Assembly: GCF_036421855.1 (NCBI RefSeq)
Contig: NZ_JAZGOK010000005.1
DNA from: Georgenia_B sunbinii
GTDB taxonomy: Bacteria; Actinomycetota; Actinomycetes; Actinomycetales; Actinomycetaceae
Reading direction: 5' to 3' (one strand)
DNA: 64,000 nucleotides
The notes beneath the pieces are model-generated. The model made no database searches. It was not told where the DNA came from and was given only the letters and a program-made list of their open reading frames with translations. How positions within the stretch are numbered: the stretch's first letter is position 1; each line of letters starts with the position of its first letter. The position numbers and the translations under genes were made by a program. This document shows positions 51,084-60,490 of this stretch, piece by piece.

Positions 51084-52066
51084 GCCGGCACCGGGCGGGG
51101 TGCCTCCACGCGGTCGACGAGCTCGCTGACGACGTCCGCGGTGAACGTCCCGGCGAGGATCGCGTCACGGGTGAGTACCAGCCGGTGGGCGAGGACCGGC
51201 ACGGCCAGCCGCTGCACGTCACTGGGGACCACGAAGTGCCGGCCCTGGGTAGCGGCGAACACCTGCGCGCACTGCACCATGCCGCGCAGCGCCCGGGTGC
51301 TCGCGCCGAGCCGGAGCCGCTCGTCACTGCGGCTGGCGGCGCCGAGCTCACGGATGTACCGCAGGATCGGGTCGGCGACGTGGACGCGGCGCAGCATCCG
51401 GCTGGCGGCGCTGATCTGCTCCGGGGAGGCGACCTCCGGCACGTCCTCGATGACCCCGGCGCCGCCACCGGGCCGCAGCACCTCGATCTCGTGCTCGGCG
51501 TCGGGATAGCCGAGGCTGATCCGCACGAGGAAGCGGTCGAGCTGCGCCTCGGGCAGCCGGTAGGTGCCGTCGAGGTCGATCGGGTTCTGCGTCGCGATGA
51601 CGACGAACGGGTCGGGGACGACGTGCCCCACGCCGTCGACCGTCACGGTGCGCTCGGCCATGACCTCGAGCAGCGCGGACTGTGTCTTGGCGGCGGCCCG
51701 GTTGATCTCGTCGGCGAGCAGCACGTTGGTGAAGACCGGGCCCGGCCGGAAACGGATCTCGCTGCTGCCGGGCTCGAGCACCGAGGTGCCGGTGACGTCG
51801 GCGGGCAGCAGGTCAGGGGTGAACTGGATCCGGCTCGAGCTGCCGCCCAGCGCTGCGGCCATCGCCCTGGCGAGCGTCGTCTTGCCGGTGCCCGGGACGT
51901 CCTCGAGGAGCACGTGGCCGCCGGCGAACAGCGAGACCAGCGCCAGCTCGATCATCGGCCGCTTGCCGTGGAGGACCCGGGCGACGGCGTCGACGGCGGC
52001 GTCGTGCACCAGCCGGAACGAGGCGATGTCGGTCTCGGTCGGCTGCTCGATCGGGGTGGCGCTCAT
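51080..52066 (-). CDS. MoxR-family AAA+ ATPase
   Basis: A 328-aa MoxR ATPase. Walker A GTGKTTLARAMA is preceded by GGHVLLEDVP; Walker B is VLLADEINRAAAKTQSALLEVM; sensor 1 is VVIATQNPIDLDGTYRLPEAQLDRFL; sensor 2 lies in GASTRALRGM. The ATG at 52064-52066 overlaps the stop of the Fn3 protein gene. It probably acts with the downstream DUF58 protein as a chaperone for membrane or secreted partners. Confidence 0.95.
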   Translation of the reverse strand: MSATPIEQPTETDIASFRLVHDAAVDAVARVLHGKRPMIELALVSLFAGGHVLLEDVPGTGKTTLARAMAAALGGSSSRIQFTPDLLPADVTGTSVLEPGSSEIRFRPGPVFTNVLLADEINRAAAKTQSALLEVMAERTVTVDGVGHVVPDPFVVIATQNPIDLDGTYRLPEAQLDRFLVRISLGYPDAEHEIEVLRPGGGAGVIEDVPEVASPEQISAASRMLRRVHVADPILRYIRELGAASRSDERLRLGASTRALRGMVQCAQVFAATQGRHFVVPSDVQRLAVPVLAHRLVLTRDAILAGTFTADVVSELVDRVEAPRPVPA

Positions 52067-55000
52067 CGGTTCTGGTTCCTGTTCTCGGGGGCTGCGGACA
52101 ATCCTGCTGTCGCGGACAATCCTGCTGTCGGCGACAAGTCGGCTGTCGGCGACAAGTCGGCTGTCGGGGACAAGTCTGCTGTCGCGGGGAGGGGGCGGGC
52201 GGGTGTGGGGGTGGGGGTTCGGCCGCGCAGGCCGCGGAGGGTGCCGGCGAGGCCGAACATCAGCAGACCTGCGACGAGCACCGGCGGGTTGGGCACCTCC
52301 GGCGGGGTCCACGGCGCCGGGACGATTTCGACCGGCGGGTCGCCGGGCAGCGAGACCGGGTCGGTGCAGATGCCGGTGGTCATGTCGCAGTGCGCCCACG
52401 TGTTCCGGGCGGGGGCGCGGCCGGTCGCGGTGCCCGAGGTGACCCCTGCCTCGACGGCGGTCACCGACACCGAGACCTCACTCATCGGCCGTGCCATCCC
52501 GAGGAACATCTGGCCGCCCGCCGCGCAGTTGATCACCCACGAGGCGCTGATCCCGCCCGAGACGTTGATCCGGCAGGTGCCCTGGTACGCCGCCCAGCTC
52601 GGGTGGGAGGAGAGCATCGCGTACATCGGGATGTCGTTGTCGTAGAGCCCGGGCGGCTGGGAGTAGATGCTGCTCACCCGAGCGTCCCCGTTCGCCGGCG
52701 GCGGCGGGGGCGGGGCCGGCACGTTGACCGAGGTCGACGTCGCGGCGCCCTGGCCGACGCCGTTCGTCGCCCGGACGGAGACGGTCAGCGCGCCACCGCC
52801 GGTGCACAGCGCCTGTCCGCCGCAGGAGATGCTCAGCGACGTCGAGGTGCCGTCGAGCGTCGTACCGCCGGAGGCCCCGCCGCCGGAGTACTCGACCCGG
52901 TACGACGTCACCGCGGAGCCGTTCGCGGCGGCGGCGTTGAAGCTGACCGCAACATTGACGGTGCTCGCGCTGCGGTCGGTGACCGAGGCGCTGAGCCCGC
53001 CGACGGCCGACGGCACGTTCGCCACGGTCACCTGGCCGCTCGGGGCGGAGACCGACGTCGTCGTCCCCAGCTGGGTCTCCACCTCGAAGCGGTAGCTGCC
53101 GCCAGGGGCGAGGCCCGAGACGACGATCTCGCGCGCCGAGGCCGACGCCGTCGTCCCGCTGCCGCCGACCGGTCGCACGACGTAGCTGTCCGCGCCGGAC
53201 GCGGCCCCGGTCCAGCTCACCCGCACCGTCCCGTCGCCCAGCGCGGTGGCGCTGACGTTGCCGGCGGGGCTCGCCGGGTCCGCCTCCGGCGGCGGGCAGG
53301 CCGCGGTTGTCACGGCCGCGGAGCCGGCCCCAGTGACGCCGCCGGCGTGGTGGGCGGTGACGGTGACGGTGAGGTCGCGCTCGCAGGTGAGCCCGCTGAG
53401 GGTGGCAGAGGTCGCGCCGCCGCCGGCGTTCACCGCGCCCGAGCCGTCCGAGGCGGCCACCGCGTAGCTCGACGGCCGGTCCGCCGGCGCGGTCCACGCG
53501 ACCGCGACGTCGCCGTTGCCCTGCAGCTGGGCGGTGACGCCCGACGGCGCCGGGTCGGTGGGGCAGGCCGCGGTACGGACGATGGCGGATGCTGATCCGC
53601 TGTGCCCACCGCCGTGGTCGGCGGTCACCGTGACCGTGAAGGTACGGTCGCACGCGAGGCTGGCCAGCGTGGCCGACGTCGCGACGCCGCCTGCGGTGAC
53701 CGAGGCAGAGTCATCCGACGTGGCGACCACGTAGCCCGCGGGGAGCTCCTGCGGCGCGGTCCACGACACCCGGACGTCGCCATCAGCCAGCGGCAACGCC
53801 ATGACGTTCGTCGGCGCCGGGTCGACCGGGTCGGGGGTGGGCTGCGCGCAGTCCGCGGTGGTGACCGTGGTCGTCGCGCTGCCGGACGTACCGGCGGCGT
53901 GGTGGGAGTCGACCCGGACGGTGAGGTCACGGCCGCAGGCCAGCCCGGTGAGCGTGGCGGCCGAGCTGGTGCCGGGGACGGTGACCGCGTCCGAGCCGTC
54001 GGAGGCGGTGACGATGTGCTCCCGCGCGAGCTGTGCCGGCTGGCCCCAGGCGACGACGACGTCGCCGTTGGCCAGCAGACGGGCCGTCACGTCGCGCGCG
54101 TTGCGGTCGGCCGGGTCGTCGTCGGTCGGGTCGTCGGTCGGGTCGTCCGTCGGGTCACCAGGACCATCAGTCGAGTCATCGCCAGGACCGTCCGCCGGAT
54201 CACCAGGACCATCGGTCGAGTCATCGCCCGGGCCGTCCGCCGGGTCCCCAGGACCGTCGGTCGGGCCGTCGGTCGCCTCGTCATCAGGACGGTCTGTCGC
54301 CTCGTCGTCCGGGCGGTCGGTCGCTTCGTCGTCCGCGCCGCCGGTCGGCTCGTCGTCCGGGCTCCCGGGCGCCGGGGCGGTCGGCCCGTCAGTGGCCCCG
54401 GGGCGCTCGGGCGTCCGGGTCGGCTCGCTGCGCGGCGCGTCGTCCTGCGGGTCACGCGGCGCCGACTCGCTCCCCGGCGGGGCCGGTGGCGTCGGCGCGG
54501 TGGGGTCCGGCGGCTGCGGGCCGGCCGGCGGGGTCACCGGCGGCGGGTTCGGCGACGGCGCGCCCGCCCCGGCCGGGCCGCCTGGCGCCGCGGGCCGGCT
54601 CGGCGTGGCTCGGTTGGCGTCCTGCACCGGCACGTCGGCCGCGGAGATGTCGACGGTCGAGGTGGAGCCGTCCTCCTGCACGATGACGATGCGGCCGTCG
54701 TCCGGCGTGCGAACGATGAGCCGGCCGTCGTCGACGATGAGCTCGGCGTCCCCGCCCCCGGGCACGATGATGTCGTCCGCCGCGCGGGCACCGTCGCGGT
54801 CGAGCACGACCACCCGGCCGTCGCCCAAGCACGGCACGTACACCTTGCCGGCGAACACCTGCGGCGTCGTGGGCCGCGAGCAGCCGATCTCGCTGACGGC
54901 GACGCTGCGCAGCTCACGGTCCGACAGCAGCAGCACGAGCCCCTGGTCGGGCACCGAGACCGGGGCGAGGTCGGCCGGAGAACGTTCGGCCGGCGCCACC

Positions 55001-55755
55001 TCACCCTCGAGGTGGGGCACGCTCACCGCGAGGTCCGGGCCGGCGCCGATCTGGAGCACGACGCCGCCGTCGGGCGCGACCACCGTGGTGCCGGCCTCGT
55101 GCGGCAGCAGCCGGGTCTGCGGGCCGGCGCCGGTGACCGGCCGGTCGGTGCCCACGCTCCACGAACCGGCGGCCTCGTTGAAGGTGACCGACCGCAGCTC
55201 ACCGTCGGCGGTCATCAGCCACACCTCGCCGGTGTCGTCGATGACGGCGTCGACGAGGTCGTCGGTGCGGTAGGGGCGGCCGAGGTCGGCCAGCGTCAGC
55301 GGGGAGACGGCGCGCACGGTGCCCGGCTCGAGGTCGACGAGGACGACGAGCCCGCCGCCGAGCAGCACCTTGGTGCCCTCGCCGTCGGTGCCGCGGGTGC
55401 CGGCGGCGATGAGGGTGGTGAGGTCGATCGAGGTGACGGCGCCGGTGGTGAGATCGGTGACGACGAGGTGCCCGTCGCGCTGGGCGACCTCGAGCTCGCT
55501 GCCCGGCTCCCCCACGACCAGTCGTCGCTCGGGCTGGCCGGTGGCGGGGTTGATCTGGACGATCCGGCCGTCCTCGTCGGGCAGCCAGGTCTGGCCGTCC
55601 GACATCTCCATCACGGTGCTGGCCACGCCGTTGCCGACGAGCGCGCCGACGACGAGGACCGCACCCGCGGCTGCCACGCCGGCCTCGACGAAGCCGCGCT
55701 CACGGTTGCCCCGCCGGGTCAGGCGCCGCCATGCGCCCGCGATTGTCGTTCTCAT
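52063..55755 (-). CDS. Large Fn3/beta-propeller membrane-anchored protein of the type VII-associated operon
   Basis: A 1230-aa protein. One N-terminal membrane helix (about 21-43) is followed by an external propeller-like domain (about 50-400, repeats such as DGRIVQINPATG and DGRVVVLDRDG), a Pro/Asp/Thr-rich linker with repeated DRPDDEATDGP units, and about five fibronectin type III-like domains (about 550-1060, GDVVVAWxxP). A C-terminal helix (VLVAGLLMFGLAGTLRGLRGR) and a tail of six-residue repeats (PTADLS) from the 18-bp array end the protein. Start and end overlap eccC and moxR. A scaffold or adhesin role is inference. Confidence 0.85.
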   Translation of the reverse strand: MRTTIAGAWRRLTRRGNRERGFVEAGVAAAGAVLVVGALVGNGVASTVMEMSDGQTWLPDEDGRIVQINPATGQPERRLVVGEPGSELEVAQRDGHLVVTDLTTGAVTSIDLTTLIAAGTRGTDGEGTKVLLGGGLVVLVDLEPGTVRAVSPLTLADLGRPYRTDDLVDAVIDDTGEVWLMTADGELRSVTFNEAAGSWSVGTDRPVTGAGPQTRLLPHEAGTTVVAPDGGVVLQIGAGPDLAVSVPHLEGEVAPAERSPADLAPVSVPDQGLVLLLSDRELRSVAVSEIGCSRPTTPQVFAGKVYVPCLGDGRVVVLDRDGARAADDIIVPGGGDAELIVDDGRLIVRTPDDGRIVIVQEDGSTSTVDISAADVPVQDANRATPSRPAAPGGPAGAGAPSPNPPPVTPPAGPQPPDPTAPTPPAPPGSESAPRDPQDDAPRSEPTRTPERPGATDGPTAPAPGSPDDEPTGGADDEATDRPDDEATDRPDDEATDGPTDGPGDPADGPGDDSTDGPGDPADGPGDDSTDGPGDPTDDPTDDPTDDDPADRNARDVTARLLANGDVVVAWGQPAQLAREHIVTASDGSDAVTVPGTSSAATLTGLACGRDLTVRVDSHHAAGTSGSATTTVTTADCAQPTPDPVDPAPTNVMALPLADGDVRVSWTAPQELPAGYVVATSDDSASVTAGGVATSATLASLACDRTFTVTVTADHGGGHSGSASAIVRTAACPTDPAPSGVTAQLQGNGDVAVAWTAPADRPSSYAVAASDGSGAVNAGGGATSATLSGLTCERDLTVTVTAHHAGGVTGAGSAAVTTAACPPPEADPASPAGNVSATALGDGTVRVSWTGAASGADSYVVRPVGGSGTTASASAREIVVSGLAPGGSYRFEVETQLGTTTSVSAPSGQVTVANVPSAVGGLSASVTDRSASTVNVAVSFNAAAANGSAVTSYRVEYSGGGASGGTTLDGTSTSLSISCGGQALCTGGGALTVSVRATNGVGQGAATSTSVNVPAPPPPPPANGDARVSSIYSQPPGLYDNDIPMYAMLSSHPSWAAYQGTCRINVSGGISASWVINCAAGGQMFLGMARPMSEVSVSVTAVEAGVTSGTATGRAPARNTWAHCDMTTGICTDPVSLPGDPPVEIVPAPWTPPEVPNPPVLVAGLLMFGLAGTLRGLRGRTPTPTPARPLPATADLSPTADLSPTADLSPTAGLSATAGLSAAPENRNQNR
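52097..52186 (+). repeat. 18-bp tandem repeat array, five units, orientation A (C-terminus of the Fn3 gene)
   Basis: GACAATCCTGCTGTCGCG, GACAATCCTGCTGTCGGC, GACAAGTCGGCTGTCGGC twice-like and GACAAGTCTGCTGTCGCG. On the gene strand they read PTADLS/ATAGLS, in frame, just before the last ten residues. The ribosome site of moxR lies immediately downstream. Confidence 0.94.
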
Positions 55756-58700
55756 GACGTCTCCTCGGTCATTCCCGGAGATAGTACGTGGACGACGTGG
55801 GTCGTCCCGCCGCTGACCAGCAGCCCGCGGCCGGGGCCGGTGAGCGGCTCGTGGCTGTTCATCGGGACCTGCGCGGAGACGAGGCTGCCGTCGGCCATCT
55901 CCGGGGCGAGCAGCACCGCGCGCCGCGAGCGCCGGAGCACCGAGGTCAGTCCCGGGATGTGCTGGCGCGAGCGCGCCTCGTCGGGGTCGGTGGCGCCGAC
56001 GACGGCGGTGCGGGTGGCCGGCCCCTCGCTGACGACGGTGGACAGCGCCTCGAGCGCCCGGCGCTCCTCGCCGTTCGCCTCCCAGGCGCGCTCCCACTCG
56101 TGGACGTCGTCGATGAGCAGCAGCCGCCAGCCGCCGTCCTCGGCGGCGGTGACGCCGGTCGCCCAGTCCGCGGCCGCCGTCGGGGTGGTGAGGACGACGT
56201 CGGCCAGCTCGTCGGGCTCGGTCGGCCCGCCCGACGCCGCGACCGGTTGGTCCGCGCGGCGGCCGACGAGCACGATCTCCACCGGCGGCTCGGCGCCGCG
56301 CCGGACGAGCTGCGCCAGGCCGGCGAGGAAGCCGGTGCGCCCGGAGCGGGCGCGGCCGGTGACCAGCAGCGGGCCGCCGAGCAGCGCCAGCCCGACGGCG
56401 GAGACGACGTTCTCCTCGACGCCGAGCACAACGTCGTCGGCGGTGGGTGCCGGGAGCAGGTGCTGGGGCAGGAGCGACGGCATGACCGGCACAGGGGCGC
56501 TGGGCTCGTTCTCGTACCGGTCGGCGACGACGCCCGCGAGCGCGTCGAGCCGATCGGCCTGCAGCGGGGTGCCGGCGCCGCCGACGCTGGCGATCTGCAC
56601 CGCGTCCTTGCCGGCGAGGCCGCGACCGGGCGCGGAGTCGGCGTCGAGGACGTCGGCGGGGACGCCGAGCATGGCGTAGTCGTCGATCACGGTCATCCGC
56701 AGTACGAGCCGTTGGCCGAAAGCGGCCTGCAGCGCGCTCGGCAGTCCGGTGCGCTGCGGCGCGGTGGCGGTGACGTGCACGCCGCAGCGGCGGCCCTCCT
56801 GCAGGATCGTCACGAGCTGCTCGCCGTGCTGGCGGCGCAGCGACCCGCCGCCCTCGAGCGCCTCCATCACCGCTGGCAGGTTGTCGACGAGCAGGTGGAT
56901 GCGCCGCATCGGCTCGCCCACCTGGGCGAGGGCGCCGATGTCGGCGACGCCGTGGGCGGCGAGCACGGCGCCGCGGTGCTCGACGGTGCGGTGGAGCATC
57001 CGGATGAGGCGCAGCACCCGCTCGAGCTGCTGGACCGGGACGACGCCACCGACCGACGGCAGCCGCTCAGCAACCGAGAGGCCGCCGCCACCGGCGTCGA
57101 TCGCGTAGACGCACGGCGGGGCCGGCTCGTCCGCGGCGGTGACCGTGGCGGCGAGGGTGCGCAGCAGCTCGGTCTTGCCGGAGCCGGAGGCACCGAACAC
57201 GAGCAGGTGCCCGGCGCGGCCGTAGTCGACCACCCACGGCAGCTGCTGCTGCTCAGCCGGTCGGTCGACCATGCCGAGCAGCGCCTGGCCGGGGCCTTGG
57301 GCTGCCGACGTGAGGCCGTCGGCGTGCTCGTCGTCGCCGAGCACGAACCGGCCCGGCGCCGTCGCGGCGACCGGCATGACCTCGGGCATCGCCGGCAGCC
57401 ACGGCCGCTTGGGCGCCGGCCGCCCGGAGCGCCGGAACGCCGTCGTCGTGCCGGTGACGATCCGCTCCAGGTCGGTCTGCGAGTGCTCGCCCCCACGCCC
57501 CTCCTCGCCCACAGCCGACTTGTCCCCCACAGCCGACTTATCGCCGACAGCAGAGTTGTCTGCTCCCGTCGACAATCCCGCTCTCGCGGCAAGAGGGGCT
57601 CCCGTCGACAATCCCGTTCTCGCGGCAAGGGGGGCTCCCGTGGACAATCCCGCTCTCGCGGCAAGAGGGGCTCCCGTGGACAATCCCGCTCTCGCGGCAA
57701 GGGGGGTGGGGGCGGTGGGGGCGGGGGCGGCGAGGGGGCGCACGGTGAAGGGCTCGACCCGCACCCGGTCACGCTGCTCGGCGACCTGCTCGCGGGCCCC
57801 GACCCAGGCGACCTGCACCAGCTCGCGGGTGCCGTGCCCGGTGCGCCGCAGCCAGGCCCGGCCGGGGGTGCGGCGGGAGATCGAGGCCGCGTCGGGGGCG
57901 TCGATGACGTCGACGGAGTCGTCGGTCGACGCGACCCGCAGCGCGATACGCAGGTCGGTGTTGGCCTTGATCTGCGGAGTCACCACCCCCGCCGGCCGCT
58001 GGGTAGCGAGCAGCATGTGCATGCCGAGGGAGCGGCCGCGCTGGGCGATGGAGACCATGCCGTCGACGAACTCGGGCACCTCGGCGAGCAGCGCGGCGAA
58101 CTCGTCGACGCAGATGAGCATCGACGGCGGCGCGACCTCGGGGTGGCTGGCCTCGAGCGCCATGAGGTCCTTGGCGCCGTACTCGTTGAGCAGGTGCTCG
58201 CGCGACGTCAGCTCGGCGTGGAGCGAGATCAGTGCCCGCTGCACCAGCGCCGGCGTGAGGTCGGTGATGTAGCCGACGGTGTGCGGCAGCTCGGCGCACT
58301 CGCGGAACGCGGCGCCGCCCTTGTAGTCGACGAGCAGGAAGTTGATGCGCGACGGCGGGTTGTTCAGCGCCAGGGAGCTGATGAGCGACTGCAGCAGCTC
58401 GCTCTTGCCGGCGCCGGTGGTGCCGGCGACCAGCCCGTGCGGGCCGTCCTCGCGCAGGTCGATGGTGACGACGCCGTCGGCCCCGGCGCCGAGCTGGGCG
58501 CGCAGCCCGCGGCTGGTGTGCCAGCGGGCGAGGATCGCGTCGGCGTCGTCGGGCACCGGCAGGTCCGCGGTGAGGCCGGGCAGCCGGACCTGCTGCGGGA
58601 CGAGCGCCTCGGCGCCGATGGTCGCCGCCTCGTCGACGTAGCCGGACAGTGCGCGGGCGGTGCGCCAGGCGCCGGCGAGGTCGAGCTGGTCGATGCTCGT

Positions 58701-60335
58701 CAGCGGCGAGACCCCGCCGCGGTCGCGGACCTTGATCGCCGAGTCGGCGAGGTCCACCGCGAGACCGGTGGCGGCCGGCACCTCCTCGAGGTGCTCGCCG
58801 AGCCACAGCAGCCGCAGCCGCCGCTCGGGGTCCGCGGCGACGGCGGCGAGCTGCTCGACCAGCCGACGCGGCAGCCCGGCGTGCTCGTCGACGATGCACA
58901 GCGTGTGGCTGGCCCCACCGTCGGCGGAGAGGACATCGGCGACCAGCGACTGCGACTCCCCCGCCCCGACGGCGACGCACGGGCCGCCGCCGCTGCGCTG
59001 CGCGGCGTGGGGCAGCCAGCGCAGCCACGACTCGATGCCCGACCGGCGCGGGCCCAGCGCCGCGGCGATCGTCAGGTCCGTCGGCGAGTGGGAGACGCCG
59101 AGCCGGACGAGGACGGCGCGGGCCCACGCGTCGACGGTCTCCGGGGCGCCGGTGGCGGCGACGAGCGCGTGCTCGGCGAACGGCACGGGGACCGGCTGGT
59201 CGGCGAGGGTCGCGCGCTGGCCGACGGCGGTCGCGGCCTCGGCGCGCAGCGTGCGGTCCCCGCCGGTGGGCAGCTTGCCGCGCACGAGCGCGGGGCGCGG
59301 GCCGCGGCCGGCGCGGGCGGTGAGGAAGTCGGCGTCGTCGGCCTGGCGCACCCACACCCGATGGTGGCGTGACGTCGCACGGCTACGGACGACGGCGAGG
59401 TCCGGCTCGTCGTCCTCGGCGTGCTCGCGCTGGTGCGCGGCGGCGGTGTCGAGCGTGGTGAGGACGCCGGCGACGTCGGAGCGCCAGAGCCGTGCCTCGG
59501 TCTCGTGCTCGCGGCGTGCCTGGCGCTTCTGCACGACGTGGTTGACGACCATCATCATCGGGAATCCGAGCATGAAGACCAGCGAGATCGGGCTGCGGGA
59601 CCACGCGAACATCGCGCCGCCCATGAGTGCCGGCATGAGCATCATCGGCCACGGGAACGGGATGTGGCGCGGGGACGCCGGCGGGCTGGGGATCTCGAGC
59701 TCGGCGGCGACGACCGACTCGCCGAACCGCGGCGGTCGCAGCACGCTGCGGCCCCGGGCCGGGGCGGCGCCCTCGCGCACGGTGAGGACGGTGTCGCCGA
59801 GCTCGATGCGGTCGCCCCACGCGAGGGGGGTCGTGGTCGTCACCGGCCGGCCGTCGACCCGGGTGCCGTGCGCCGAGCCGGTGTCCCGCACGAGCGGGGT
59901 CTCGGCGAGCATGAGCTGGGCGTGGTCGCGGCTGACGAGCGGGTCGGTCAGCCGGACACCGGCGTCGGCGCCGCGGCCGACGGTGACGACGTCACCGGTG
60001 ATCGGCACCTGCAGCCCGGCGTCCGGCCCGGCGAGCACGTGGGCGACGGCGCGAGCGCGGACGGCGGCCGCGGGCCGGGTGAGCCAGTCCTCGGTCACCG
60101 AGGTGACGGTGAGGACATCGCCGTCGTGCAGGCCGGCGTCGGTGAGCCGGCGGGAGGCGGGCCACGGGCGGCCGTCGGTGGTGGGGGCGAGCAGCAGCTT
60201 GCTGCCGCCGCCCGAGAGGTGAGCCCCGAGGCCGGCGGCGAGGTCGGCGACCGAGCCGTCCGGCTCCGCACTGACGACGACGTCGACTGCGGAGAGCTGG
60301 CTCTCCGCACTCGGCAACACACTCAACCGCCACAT
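55752..60335 (-). CDS. eccC: Type VII secretion FtsK/SpoIIIE ATPase with FHA domain (EccC/EssC-like)
   Basis: A 1527-aa secretion motor. Residues 1-90 form an EssC-like N-terminal domain and about 100-190 an FHA domain (VTVGRGADAGVRLTDPLVSRDHAQ, GSAHGTRVDGR). Two membrane helices (about 235-280) precede three FtsK-like ATPase domains: Walker A AGTTGAGKSELLQS (about 634), GASGSGKTELLR (about 1046), and a degenerate TGRARSGRTGF (about 1330). About residues 878-942, between domains one and two, are GAPLAARAGLST and DKSAVG repeats from the dispersed family. The ATG follows GAGAGGGA. It should export WXG100 substrates such as that at 63556. Confidence 0.93.
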   Translation of the reverse strand: MWRLSVLPSAESQLSAVDVVVSAEPDGSVADLAAGLGAHLSGGGSKLLLAPTTDGRPWPASRRLTDAGLHDGDVLTVTSVTEDWLTRPAAAVRARAVAHVLAGPDAGLQVPITGDVVTVGRGADAGVRLTDPLVSRDHAQLMLAETPLVRDTGSAHGTRVDGRPVTTTTPLAWGDRIELGDTVLTVREGAAPARGRSVLRPPRFGESVVAAELEIPSPPASPRHIPFPWPMMLMPALMGGAMFAWSRSPISLVFMLGFPMMMVVNHVVQKRQARREHETEARLWRSDVAGVLTTLDTAAAHQREHAEDDEPDLAVVRSRATSRHHRVWVRQADDADFLTARAGRGPRPALVRGKLPTGGDRTLRAEAATAVGQRATLADQPVPVPFAEHALVAATGAPETVDAWARAVLVRLGVSHSPTDLTIAAALGPRRSGIESWLRWLPHAAQRSGGGPCVAVGAGESQSLVADVLSADGGASHTLCIVDEHAGLPRRLVEQLAAVAADPERRLRLLWLGEHLEEVPAATGLAVDLADSAIKVRDRGGVSPLTSIDQLDLAGAWRTARALSGYVDEAATIGAEALVPQQVRLPGLTADLPVPDDADAILARWHTSRGLRAQLGAGADGVVTIDLREDGPHGLVAGTTGAGKSELLQSLISSLALNNPPSRINFLLVDYKGGAAFRECAELPHTVGYITDLTPALVQRALISLHAELTSREHLLNEYGAKDLMALEASHPEVAPPSMLICVDEFAALLAEVPEFVDGMVSIAQRGRSLGMHMLLATQRPAGVVTPQIKANTDLRIALRVASTDDSVDVIDAPDAASISRRTPGRAWLRRTGHGTRELVQVAWVGAREQVAEQRDRVRVEPFTVRPLAAPAPTAPTPLAARAGLSTGAPLAARAGLSTGAPLAARTGLSTGAPLAARAGLSTGADNSAVGDKSAVGDKSAVGEEGRGGEHSQTDLERIVTGTTTAFRRSGRPAPKRPWLPAMPEVMPVAATAPGRFVLGDDEHADGLTSAAQGPGQALLGMVDRPAEQQQLPWVVDYGRAGHLLVFGASGSGKTELLRTLAATVTAADEPAPPCVYAIDAGGGGLSVAERLPSVGGVVPVQQLERVLRLIRMLHRTVEHRGAVLAAHGVADIGALAQVGEPMRRIHLLVDNLPAVMEALEGGGSLRRQHGEQLVTILQEGRRCGVHVTATAPQRTGLPSALQAAFGQRLVLRMTVIDDYAMLGVPADVLDADSAPGRGLAGKDAVQIASVGGAGTPLQADRLDALAGVVADRYENEPSAPVPVMPSLLPQHLLPAPTADDVVLGVEENVVSAVGLALLGGPLLVTGRARSGRTGFLAGLAQLVRRGAEPPVEIVLVGRRADQPVAASGGPTEPDELADVVLTTPTAAADWATGVTAAEDGGWRLLLIDDVHEWERAWEANGEERRALEALSTVVSEGPATRTAVVGATDPDEARSRQHIPGLTSVLRRSRRAVLLAPEMADGSLVSAQVPMNSHEPLTGPGRGLLVSGGTTHVVHVLSPGMTEETS
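57510..57563 (+). repeat. 18-bp repeat array, three units, orientation B (in eccC)
   Basis: CACAGCCGACTTGTCCCC, CACAGCCGACTTATCGCC and GACAGCAGAGTTGTCTGC, in frame in eccC (DKSAVG on its strand). Followed after 7 bp by the orientation A 36-bp variant. Confidence 0.92.
57571..57703 (+). repeat. 36-bp tandem repeat, nearly four copies, with the family core (in eccC)
   Basis: Units start at 57571, 57607, 57643 and 57679 (truncated), each beginning GACAATCCCGCTCTCGCG followed by 18 bp GCAAGAGGGGCTCCCGTC. Period is exactly two 18-bp units, 12 residues (GAPLAARAGLST). In frame in eccC. Confidence 0.94.
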
Positions 60336-60490
60336 CGCGTGGTCCCTCTCCGTCACCTCGCCGGCGCTGCTGCCGGCGTCTGGGAACGACGCTAGGGAGC
60401 GCGCCACACCCGGTCCAGCGCGGGAGGGGTGGAAACTTCCGCAATCGACAGCTCGGCCGCCGTCGTCGTCGAGGCTGAGACACTGGACTC

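Noticed and set aside
52210..52270. PEP-CTERM/exosortase sorting signal on the Fn3 protein
   Set aside because: The essential PEP motif is absent (PNPP instead) and more residues follow the basic cluster; kept only as a weak observation.
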